Source of the DNA: Aradus depressus
Lineage: Eukaryota > Arthropoda > Insecta > Hemiptera > Aradidae
NCBI GenBank assembly: GCA_963662175.1
Contig: OY759215.1
Coordinates: 54,577,213-54,641,212 of the forward strand
Direction of reading: 5' to 3'
DNA length: 64,000 nt
Shown: one piece after another, positions 31,589-44,246 of the stretch
How the letters are laid out: each line of letters opens with the position of its first letter
How positions within the stretch are numbered: the stretch's first letter is position 1
Made by a program: the position numbers and the translations under genes
Notes under the pieces: generated by a model
What the model was told of the DNA's origin: nothing
Seen by the model: the letters and a program-made list of their open reading frames with translations, nothing else
Databases searched by the model: none

Positions 31589-34500
31589 GACAAAGAGATA
31601 TTTATAAGTGTATACAGAATATATACAACAAACAAAGTGCTAAGAGAGAGAAAATGGTGATGTCAAAATGTCAAGAGGGGAGAAATCACCCAGTAGTGAC
31701 ACTCCCTAGGCACTGAGTTGCATTCATTTATGATATAAAATATAAACAGTGTTCAATGCCCACCCGCTAAAGAGTTTTGTAAATCAATTTCCATTTCATT
31801 TTATTTTAATTTAATTACTAGTAGCAATGGTTATTAGCGAAGGGCTATCTGCAGGTTTCCATCCTATCTCAAACAACAGTAGGTATTCGAAAGAAATATT
31901 AAATTTAACATATTGATGCCGGTGGGAATTGGAACCATGAACTCACTGTCGACGACCTGTCCACTTCACGACAGAAGTCCAACACCGTGATCTGTAATGC
32001 TTGTGATCTTGAAATGAGTGCAATGACCAAGGCATTTTTCAGTAAAATACGTCTAACGAAAGGAAGGTGATTAAAAAAATCGAAAATCGCGCTAAACACT
32101 GGAACTCGAGCTATAACACGTTCATTGACGTCCATTAGAAGATGAGATAAGCCGTTCAAAGTAGTAACGCCTTTCCTCTAAACGAACAGCTTGTGTTGAT
32201 TAGTAAATACTGAGTTTTGCATTTACAGTGTTTATATCTAGCAAATATGACAGCCTGAGAAGAAGAAAAAACTGAGTACCTATAATTCAAATTGGCTAAA
32301 TTAATGCAGCTTCTGCGTTTTTAAATCTAATAAATCATCTCCTCAAGAATTTAGGAATAAAAATAGTAAATGCAGTAGATTTTAGAGGACTGGAACCTTC
32401 AGAGAGTTCGCCCTTTCTGCCCTCATTGGTAATACACAAGGATCTTAAACCAAACAAACAGTTTTCCGAGAAATGATACACATACCTGAAACACTTCGAC
32501 AGCGTAGAATGTGACCGGGTTGACCCCAGAGAACTGATATATGAGGAAGTAAAAGGCGAGGATGAAGAATGGTTTGAGGGCTGATGGCTCGGTGAGACCG
32601 TCCAGTGTCTCCCGGAAGGAGGGCTTGTGGAGGTTGTTCTTGTGGGCGAAAGCAACCATCTGTCCAGCCTCGTGGTCCACGTCGCAAGTGGGGCCTCGGA
32701 GTCGGACGAGGGAGGCACGACTCCGTTCCTCCCGACCCACCGTCACCAGCCACTGGGGCGACTCAGGGAGGGCCAAGGAGGAGAGGAGAGCCAGGGCGGG
32801 CACGGTGCTGCTCAGAAGGGCCAGGGTCTGCCAGGACACCGCAGCTCCCAGACCGTACTCTATCAGCACACCTGGACCCAATACACAAATTTAATTTAAT
32901 AAATATTGATAATTATGCATAATTAGAAATAAATAATAAATAGAGAGCTTGAATAATAGCTTAAAGTTTTGTTGCAATAAAGAAGATTGGCAAAAAGCGA
33001 TGAAGCAGAACCTAATGGAGGAAACATTTAGAAGAGTAGGAATGAAAATAGGATTTTCGCTGTTAAATTGTTTGCTTGGGCACATGCCAGGGCTTCAACT
33101 ACGAGGTCATATTGCCTATTACTAGAGCGCTTTTTATTCCCCCTGGTAGACATGAACCCGGCTATGGGAGTCCAAATGTTTGCCTACCCGGATATTATTT
33201 AGAAGGGGGTCCTTAAAGAGTACCTGAAATCGCAAAGACTCATTTCGGCGATTTAATGCCTCCCTGAGGACGAAATACTCAACTTTTTTTTTACATCCGT
33301 TAGCTCATTATGGCTTTCGGATTTGCAACTGAATTGTTTATAGGATTTATTTATCATTTCTGTTGTACATTTGCTAGACAACATACCTAATGATACCCCA
33401 ACAGAAGCCAGTGCCGCCAACATCCCTCGGAGATGAGGCTGGGTCGCCTCAGCTGTATACACTCTGGCAGGGGCACCAACCATCCCTGAGCCAAGACCAA
33501 CCAGTAACCTTCCTGAAACATTAAACATAAAATTAGAATAATATAATTTTTTATTTCTTTAAAACGTTTGCAAGCAGTCTATGTTTATATTAGTATCAAG
33601 TACATAAATAAAGTTTATTAAAATCTATTAAGGGATGTTACCTTAAAGTTCATACTTATTTTTCCTAAACGGTTCATAGAATATGACCAATATTATAAAT
33701 TAAATATAATTTTGTCCAATTTTGTTCCACTTCTTCCCTGAATTTTACTCAACGCATGCTAATTTTTTTTTGCCACGTTGGTGTTAATCGGCCCAAAAAG
33801 ACATGCTAATTAAACTAAATTTGCAATTGATGAATAAAGATATTATCTATACTTTGTTTTGTAGTTAGCAACAGATCATATCAGTATTCTTTGTTACTAG
33901 GGGCCCTCATAGTAAAAGCTAAATCAAGGACAAGCAATGCTCCACCGGAGTTTAAATATCCAAATCGGTATTAAACAAATATGAAGTATAATTGATATTG
34001 CTTCAGACAACCCTTGGTTGCTAATAATAATAATAATTATTATTTATTTATAATTATAAATATTTTTATAATTATTATATTTATTTGCGTTAAACCATAA
34101 CATGGTAATAGGATAGTCATAAGAATGTATACATTAAGGTAGCTTGGATAGACTATTTGAGCCTGACACACATATGACTATTAATAACAATACTATTTAA
34201 ACAAATAAAATGATATGAATAAATAAATACTTGAAAATATATTACTACATAATAGTAATAAATACAGCAGATACATCTTTAATTTAATAAAAATTAAGAT
34301 AAATGTTTGTTTAAACTCTTCCGGGAGTGTCTTTTTACCTGTTAACCGTCATATACCGAATTTATTTTCAATTATTTAATTTATTTTCTAATGATAACCT
34401 ATGGCGACTCCATAATTTAATAATCAGTGCTATTATAGTTAATAGTCTATCAGGAAAATATTGATATCAATTGACCACTCAGAATAAAGCACTTATCTTA

Positions 34501-37500
34501 ATTGCATTTTTTGGTTTTTCATTACTTGTTTATTTTTCCTCCAGTTGTAAAAATATAATAATTTTTTTAAGTATAAACAATTATCTTCGCATTGAGTCGC
34601 ACGTATCAATTTTTTGTTTTGATAAGGGAATGACCCATTCTCAATGATAGTGGTATCTAAGGATGTTTCAGATAGTTATATTATTATGTGTTTAGTCTAA
34701 CAATTTTACTAAAATAGATCCTACATACTTATTATCTCTAACAATTAGTAAAATAAATTAAACGTCTACTACATTATAATTACAAATAATCTTTTTATTT
34801 GGCCTACCGCCTAACAAAATGGTTTAAAAAATTAGAAAAAAAAAACAGGGGGGCTTATTTAAAGAATTTTAACTTCTTTTCTGTTTTGCATGATGTCTCA
34901 ATGAAAAATGAAACAAAATCAAGACCACATGTAGCCCACAGTAGTAAATGTCATTGCCAAGATTAGGGAGACAAATTTATTACCCATTGCGAAAATATAA
35001 AACAGATAGCAGATAACACACCGAGCTGCAGATATTGGGCTAGGATGTATAATGGCCCTGATTTAATTTTGGCCTTGCTTCTCTGTAATTTTTAAATGGT
35101 TAGTGCATTCAAATTTATTTTATCAGTATTTTTATGTAAAATTCTATAATTATTAAATAATTACATTTGAAAAATTACCTAGTGTACGCCTACCACAGAC
35201 TGAGAACCCCTGATAACATTTCTGCACTAGAAATATTTTACAGTCGCGTTCAGTGTAGTCGGCTGAACCTTAACATCTATAGTAATAGTTCAGCATTTTT
35301 CTAATTTCTGTTTGTAATATTCTGTAATATTCTTTCGTAATAATACACGAGAGCAACTGGAAAAGTGTGCTTCTTAAAGAACATTCTATTAACAGTTTAG
35401 CGTGTTTTGGAATTTTACTGATTTCTTTACTTTCGAAATATCACCCATCTGAAAACTTAACAAATTATAAATTTACTAACCAATATTTTTCGGAAAGAAC
35501 AATTTTGAAATCTGATATTATGTAATTATCTATCTGACCCCTAACAGCCTATTTTTCGGTTCGCCTATTTTGACGATTATAATTTTTATCAGATGCTCAG
35601 ATGACCAATTAATATTATGTCAAATTTAGGAATTTAATCGTTAATGTAATATTGATATGAGAAATAGTTTTACATAAGAAATAACTGATCTCAAGGTAGT
35701 TGGCGCATAGCAACTATTTCGATCTACACACTAAGCGTCAAAAAAAAAAGAAAGAAAGAAAAACGAAAAACAGTTACTTCACTTTGGTACGCCAATATGC
35801 ATGTTGTTACTACTCTAAATCTGAAAAACGTATACTATTTTGATAATGTTAATTCTTCTACCAGAGCGCTTTTTCGTCTTTAATGAGTACCTGACATCGT
35901 AAAAACTCGGCTTAACGTCCCATTCGAAGGTCGGCGTGCTCAAAGTTTTTATACCTCCCAGATAAAAAATCTAAGGGTTTCGAACCTGCAATCTTGAGTT
36001 CAGTAGGCAAGCATGCTAGCTGTGAGCTACCGGTGCCCTCTACAATTTACAGTATGATATTTGCATAGAAGAATATTTCACTTCTCAGACCGATCAATGG
36101 AGCATGGCCCTGAACTTCAACATATCAGAGATCAGACAATGACTTTGGGGGCTTCCAACGCCTGCCACTAACCATTTATGTCTCTCCGATTCTTCAAATG
36201 GAATACGCACATAAAAGTAAATATACAGTTTGTATGAGATAATAGTTTTTGCACTTATAAGGTTTTCCAAAAAATGTCTTGTATGCCAAACTTTTTTTTT
36301 TTTAAATGTTAGCCTCATTTATGCAAAAACTGTCTATCTGATCAAAAAATAGGTTTTTTTGTTTGCAGGGGAATGTTTTACAGAACGAGAACGAATATAA
36401 AAAAAATAATAGACGTTGGATAAAGCAAACCTCACCACAATATTCATTATTCTATCTTGGCTACACATAAATTAACTGAAACTGTTCCTCATCAATTTCA
36501 CGATCAATTTGCTATAACTTCCGTTAAAGAGGGTGACCGAGGATCCACTTGAGGATCATATTTGGGAGGTTGAAACAAGGAGAAAAAAAACATTTCTAAG
36601 TATAAAAAAATCCTTATAAAAGCATAGCGAAAAGAACAAATTTTCTTGATTGTAATGCAAAATATTTCGAAAAATGTTTATAGAAAACAATAATTGCATG
36701 AACTAAAATTTTTACTTTTTTTCAACATTTCTTCAGCTATTTGACAATACTTCGGAACATTTCTACGTCCATTGATTCATCATCCAACATAGTGAGCCGA
36801 AGAACGGACGTGGAAGTGTCCAGAAATATTGTCAAATAGCTGAAGACACATGTGAAAGAAACCATCAGCCACCCCAAAAAAACCTAAGAAGTTTTAGAAG
36901 AAAAAGGTATATAGAAAAAAAAAAAAAAAAAGTACCCTGGTATTTGTTGTTGATAGTTTATGCTATGCACATCTCGCTTGCGGGTTTGTTTGGTCGTTTT
37001 TTTGTAATTCGATAAGACGATCACGTCAAAATTTGTTTTACTCAAGTCGGTCAAGTATAACCGAAATTATAGATTTTAAAAGACGCGATATAGAGTGATT
37101 ATATTCGCGTCAGGGAGTGACATCCTACCTCCATGGGTACAAACTAGTCTGCCAGCTCCTGCTAAACGCTTAGCGTCTCGATCGCCCACTGAGGATATTA
37201 ACCACTGAAACCCTTCTATAATAGTAACACTAACCACTCAACCACCAAGGTCCCACCTCCTAATTCCATCTTTCATAGTAGCCTGACACATTGACCACTC
37301 AACAAAGAGGCCTCTCAGATTAGTAACTTTGAACACCAAAACATCAAACCTCCCTCCTCTCAGGATGTTTACAACCATGAGAATGTTCTAGTACATTGGG
37401 TACCTCAGCTAGGAGCCAATATTTACTGTAAATGCAGTAGAGTACACGTCAAACATTCATTTTGGTCAAACAGTATCTGCTCTATTAATCAATCCTAATT

Positions 37501-37949
37501 CAGCTTGTTTTGACCCAGTAAAATTGTTGAATTTCATTTGTCCAAATCATGATTGATTCTCTTGCCAGAAGATTCGAAATGTATGAAAATTACGTGCCTT
37601 TTCTGGGCAGCGCCGGGCTAATAGCCAATAATGTAAGATATGTGTAGTGCTGTGGCTGCACTCCAAATTTATTTTATTTAGGTCAAACGGTGTGCGCATC
37701 ATGGTATCAAGCCAAATTCAGCTTGTCAACACGTTTTCGCTACGATGAATGTCCACCTGCGAAACCATTCTCAGTCTGATGTGGAACTTTTCTGTAATGT
37801 TTTTTTTTTTTAATTTAATACTTTACAACTATTATTCCAGCTAATCGTTTTTTTTTTATTGACATTAGTTGAGATAATCTACAAAATACACAACAAAAAA
37901 AATTGTATTATATGAACTGTAAGTTTTAAGAAAGAGCCACTGTTTATAG

Positions 37950-37999
<50 letters not shown>

Positions 38000-38302
38000 T
38001 GTCCCTAAATATGAAGCCGCAGTTTGGCTCAGACATACCTATGTGGGTCTATGAAGGCTAGGACATAACTTCTATTAGATAGGTACCTGCATATATCATA
38101 GGGAGTGTGTTGGCGCATGCGATGAGGAGCCAGCCTGCAATCATAGGGAACTGTGTCAGGATGAGGATCCTTCGCCTTCCTATGGCGTCCATCAGGTATC
38201 CACTCAGGATGCACCCAATAGGGGTCGTCACTGAAGACAAACTGGCTAAAATCAACACAAATACAACCCATTTACTCAAAGTGACCCAAGAGATTTTTTT
38301 AA

Positions 38303-38364
<62 letters not shown>

Positions 38365-39910
38365 GATGGCCCAACTTCAAGCAGCACATTATTTTCATCA
38401 CAAGACGACGGTAGTTAGTAAGGGATAGGAGGAAATTCAGTGATAGATTTGAAGTCAGGATAAATAATAGTGAAAAATAGTGTTTGTTTCATGTTGTAAC
38501 TGCAACCGTCTATGTGAAAATAGGGTGTTGCATTGAATTTGGGCCCTGTATGTATATATATTTTTTTAAATCATCAAATAAATAATATTTAAAATATATT
38601 TAATGTAAATAAATATTATTTACATTAAATATATGCATATAATTAAATGTAAACTCTACAAACGAAAATAAATCACCCTCTCATCATTTCATAAGACCAT
38701 CCAATAAAACAATTCTCCTCTTGTGTTTTGCTATATCGTCATCTATATCTCAGTGGGTTTCACAGTCATTTTAACTAGCTGTGTTACCCACCATTGAAAG
38801 GTAGATACGGATTGTGTGAAAATATTACTATATTAATTGATTATTAAATATTTTAATTTAACATTACCAGTAGTAAATTATTGGTGAACGCGGAAGGGAA
38901 ACAATTCAAACTGTCATATACTGTCATATGATTGTCGAAACAATTCGAAACGTGGTAATTTTTTGTCCAAACCTTAAACGTTAAATTACCACAGCCGTTA
39001 TAGTAAATTTTAGTGCAAATCTTAAGTTTTTTTGCTGTCAACATTTCTACAGGGTTATCGAAATAGCAAAGAAAATATAGTGGAGAAAAATAGGAAAAAG
39101 GAGATAATACTGTGAAACCCGTTCCTTCTAAGAGAATTGCAATTCTACATCAAATCAGTGTAAAATAGCAGCCCACCAGAATTCCAGGGACTTCATTACA
39201 TTTTTCCTAATTCCATTTCTTGTATCCATCATCATGTTAATGATAGATTCCTGACTATGTCTATACGTTTTATGAAATATAAAAAGCAGAGCCACTTCAG
39301 GTGCTCAAAAAAAAAAAAAAATTAACGAAGTTATAGAATCAAATTTTCAATTTGTAATATTTTAAATATTCGTCAAAATTAAAACAAAATGATAATTGAA
39401 TCCATTTATTAATGCAAGTTTACTTTCATATATTCTGAAATTTATATAGATCGCAAATCCCACATTACTGAATACAGCGAAACAAAATTATTTCTTTCTA
39501 GAAAACCAAAGTATCGAATTTAATAAGAAATCTGGATCATCCAGGTCAACTTTGGTACTGAAAATTTTGAGCTGAAGTGAAATTAAGAATTTTTTTCCAA
39601 TAGAAGAGAGAAGATTAATATAAGAAAATAAAATCAAACCAAGCTATTATATTTAATTGAAATATAGCTAGATGATCGCTAGTATCAATGTCACTCCTTT
39701 GTGTCATATTTAAGGGTTAAATGTCAATTATGAAAGAACAGTTTTTACATAATATTTAGAATTTATTCACCTTTATATTCAAATTAAAATGTTATAATGT
39801 TATTTAATGTTCTGATGGCCTTTATTTTCGAATTTAATACATAATTAACTAATGTGAATTCTGATTTTTCCATCTCCTCTCTCTCCCACAAACACAAAGA
39901 AACTGCATAT

Positions 39911-40000
<90 letters not shown>

Positions 40001-43000
40001 GATATATCGCATATCACAGACCGATTGGTAATTATAGTTATGAGAGCGACTACGAGAAGCGCACTAGTAGAAGATACATAAAGTGGAGGGGATGGAAATT
40101 CAAGGGTTCCTCGCTGAAGTGCGGTATGAGGTAGTTAGTCCTAGTTGAGCTATCAGAGGAAGTAGTGAGTCCTAGTTGAGCTGTCGGGGCAGACAGACAT
40201 TGCTCGTTGATCGGTTGAGGTGGACAGTCTTCATTCAGCTACTAGGGGAGGTAGTCTTTCCGAGTTCAGCTGTTGAGCTGGACAGTTATTCAGAGTTGAG
40301 CTGTTGAGGGAGAGGACATTCCTGGCTGAGCTGTAGGAGGAAGGAGACTCCTGTTTGAGCGGACGTAGGAGACCGAAGACTCTCATTTTGCTGCTGGAGG
40401 GAAATCATCCCTGCTGCCTACTTCGAAGGGACTGGAAGTTCCTCAATCTTTGTGGATCCTGGAGGAGAAACCACAGGCTTGAGTGTGGTTATGAATAAAG
40501 AAGACTTACAAGGTAACGGAATCATTTATTTTACATTTTTCTCCGACATCGAGACGAATGGCTGGCTGATCATCAATAGACACCTTCATGTTGCGGGAGT
40601 TACCAGAACATTTAAGTCTATATAAATTATTTCATGTTTTATAGATATTTTATTCCAGATGTGCGATTATGGAGGGACGCCTCACTAATATATGTCAATA
40701 ATTGTGTTAATAAATGTATGTTGTCTTATAAATTGTTCTCTAAATTCTCTATAGCCTAGTTCACCTTCTGAGTACGCATGTTAACCCCAAAAGTAAAATC
40801 ATTTTCATAGTAATTAATAAAAGTTTAAAGCCCCCAAGCAGAGATCATCTCAATTTATGGTGGAGTTGCGCCGGGTATAGCTTCGATCTATTATGAGAGG
40901 CAGAGATCATCTCAAGTTATGGTGATTGCGCCGGGTATATCTCAATTTATGGTGGATTGTGCCGGGTACGAAAGAAATCCGGTGAGATAAGAGAACAATT
41001 TATAATTTATATCTATTATATTATTTTGTATTTTAAAAATGGCTGAAGGGACAAGGTCAAAAATACGTGAGTCAATGACAGAGGGTGACCAAAGGGATGA
41101 CGAAGAGACTAATGGGGAATTAATATTAGAGACAAACGAAAAAGACGACAGACAGAAACAGTAGTTTAGACATAGAAACATTGATGAAAATTATAAAAGA
41201 AAATAATAAATTGTTAATAAAAGAGAGTAATAAATTGTTTATGACAGAGATAAAAGAAAGTAATAAATTGTTTATGACAGAGATGAAAGAAAATAATGAA
41301 TTAAATATGACAAAGATGACAAACAAAATAGAGTCATTAACAGAAAAAATGGAATCAAATATGACATCAATAAGGACAGATATACGAAATGGTTTCCGAG
41401 AATTGAGCATAAAAATTGAGGACGTGACCGGTCATAATAAACAATTACAGACTGACATGGACATTCAGGGACAAGAATTAACTACGGAAACTGTACAACA
41501 AGGGGACAAAATAGAAAAAGAAATAATAGACACGAAAACAGAACTGACAGACGAGTGCGTACAAATGAATGAGGATACAGAAAGCCAATACATGTCTCCA
41601 CTGGTATGCATACATAAGACAGACGATACTATTCGTATAAGTACAGACGATAGACAACATAGAACTCAGAAATTAATCATGGGGGGATTAGTATTAGTTG
41701 AACCATTAAGGATACCGAAAAATAACGAAGAAGTTTATAAACCATTGATATACTGGGAAGGACCTTATTTAGTAACAATTAAACATAACTCAGATACAGG
41801 ACAAAAAAGGGTACGTTTTCATATTTCTCTTTTGAAAAGATATAAGAGGGAAGGGTCGAAATTGACGCAGGAAATTGACCAGGGAAGAGCCCGGAACTAA
41901 CTCAACGCCGCAGACGGAATTGACCAGGATTCTTGGGGTCCCACGAACCCCCGGCTAGTTGAGTGCAATTGGGTATTTTTCGGAATTCAGGAAAATATCC
42001 ATACTGGGCATGTTTGTAAATAAAAATTGTAAATAAATATTATATAGTTTAGCGTTCATATATTTTTCGTTTCGTTTTGTGTTAATATTTTTGTTAGTTA
42101 TTCATTTGGCGGGCTTCAGGTCTAAACATGACAGGACAGGATTGTTCAACATTGGTAGATAAGTAAGAATTAAATTAACTTCGACGCATTGTTATAACGG
42201 CGGGCTTCAGGTCTCAACAGGACGAGACAGGACATTTGTAGATAACGTAAAAATCAAATTAATTTAGAACAGTATTAAGATAGCGGCTTGCAAGTCTCAA
42301 CATGAACAGACAGGACAGAACATTGTAGATAAGTTAGAATCAAATTAAGTTAGGGACATTGTTAGGATAGCGGTTCCAATTTGGAAAGATAACTCAACAG
42401 AGTATTTTGATTCTTTTGACTGTCGGCTGATTAAATATTGATAGATAAATAAGGAAAATTTTATTAACATTGTTACGTTTTGGATGCCTTGATGATTAAA
42501 TATGGTGCGAAGTAAAGAAAGAAATGGTAATGGTAATTTTATACAGAGAAGGATATTAGACTATAAATAATGATATGGAAGTTTATGGAGAATTTTGTGA
42601 GCCGAAATAGGGCCAATCTACGATGTCAGGAAAGACATTCTTCGTCGATAATTGTGATAGTAATTGTGGATATAGATGCGTTGAGAGCATATTTCGTCGT
42701 TATTAGTATTTTAATGCTGTGGAAGCATTCTTCGTCGGTCGTCGTTAATAATTGATACCTAAGTGGGGTATTTGGAATGAGATATGATAGCAGGAAATGA
42801 ATGTTGATAATTAAAAAAGGAATTTTATTACCAAGGCACATGTATCGATGAATAATAAAGAATTTGAAGAATAAATAATAAAGAATTTAAGGAGAATATG
42901 AGGAGTAAATAATAAAGAATAAATAATTTAAAGTAATAATTTAATTAAAGAAGCCGACAGTACAAAGCTGATAAAATATGAGACAGACAGACAGGACGAA

Positions 43001-44160
43001 GTTGATAAAGTACGAGACAGACTAACATATTCAAGCCATTTTTAAAGCCATCGTTATATATTGTAAAAAAAATTGTAATATAGTATAAGATTGTACAGTG
43101 TAATATAAGAAGTGTTCAGAAGTGAGTGAAGTTAGAGCCAAGTGAAGAGAAAAAATTACGTCGCTACCTTAACTAATGTATCTCCGCAATTTTTTTAATC
43201 AAAGGGAGGCAATTGTGATATATCGCATATCACAGACCGATTGGTAATTATAGTTATGAGAGCGACTACGAGAAGCGCACTAGTAGAAGATACATAAAGT
43301 GGAGGGGATGGAAATTCAAGGGTTCCTCGCTGAAGTGCGGTATGAGGTAGTTAGTCCTAGTTGAGCTATCAGAGGAAGTAGTGAGTCCTAGTTGAGCTGT
43401 CGGGGCAGACAGACATTGCTCGTTGAGCGGTTGAGGTGGACAGTCTTCATTCAGCTACTAGGGGAGGTAGTCTTTCCGAGTTCAGCTGTTGAGCTGGACA
43501 GTTATTCAGAGTTGAGCTGTTGAGGGAGAGGACATTCCTGGCTGAGCTGTAGGAGGAAGGAGACTCCTGTTTGAGCGGACGTAGGAGACCGAAGACTCTC
43601 ATTTTGCTGCTGGAGGGAAATCATCCCTGCTGCCTACTTCGAAGGGACTGGAAGTTCCTCAATCTTTGTGGATCCTGGAGGAGAAACCACAGGCTTGAGT
43701 GTGGTTATGAATAAAGAAGACTTACAAGGTAACGGAATCATTTATTTTACATTATTCTCCGACATCGAGACGAATGGCTGGCTGATCATCAATAGACACC
43801 TTCATGTTGCGGGAGTTACCAGAACATTTAAGTCTATATAAATTATTTCATGTTTTATAGATATTTTATTCCAGATGTGCGATTATGGAGGGACGCCTCA
43901 CTAATATATGTCAATAATTGTGTTAATAAATGTATGTTGTCTTATAAATTGTTCTCTAAATTCTCTATAGCCTAGTTCACCTTCTGAGTACGCATGTTAA
44001 CCCCAAAAGTAAAATCATTTTCATAGTAATTAATAAAAGTTTAAAGCCCCCAAGCAGAGATCATCTCAATTTATGGTGGAGTTGCGCCGGGTATAGCTTC
44101 GATCTATTATGAGAGGCAGAGATCATCTCAAGTTATGGTGATTGCGCCGGGTATATCTCA

Positions 44161-44246
<86 letters not shown>

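Larger units (their letters stand above)
39998..44166 (+). mobile_element. Young, internally deleted Gypsy-type LTR retrotransposon
   Basis: Two direct repeats of about 952 bp (39998-40949 and 43214-44165), offset by 3216 bp, differ at only two positions found by eye (one T/G, one T/A). A PBS-like sequence follows the left LTR and the polypurine tract AAAGGGAGGCAA precedes the right one. The internal region is only about 2.3 kb: a gag start, an abrupt switch to the integrase C terminus, then a noncoding stretch with repeats. Protease, reverse transcriptase and RNase H are absent, so it must have been mobilised in trans or deleted after insertion. It sits in (TA)n, matching the TATA-like target taste of the 17.6/297 branch of insect Gypsy elements. 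Orientation is opposite to the host gene. Confidence 0.93.

Noticed and set aside
32562..32922. Overlapping plus-strand open frames up to 110 codons
   Set aside because: Antisense shadows of transporter exon 6, which has the conserved motifs on the minus strand.
39784..40081. Open frames encoding long Tyr-Ile repeats
   Set aside because: Artefact of translating the (TA)n microsatellite; the same happens at 38058-38418 and 44123-44320.
42107..42375. CRISPR-like array from regularly spaced repeats
   Set aside because: Units are about 88 bp, diverged, few, and inside a eukaryotic LTR element; spacers are not unique inserts.
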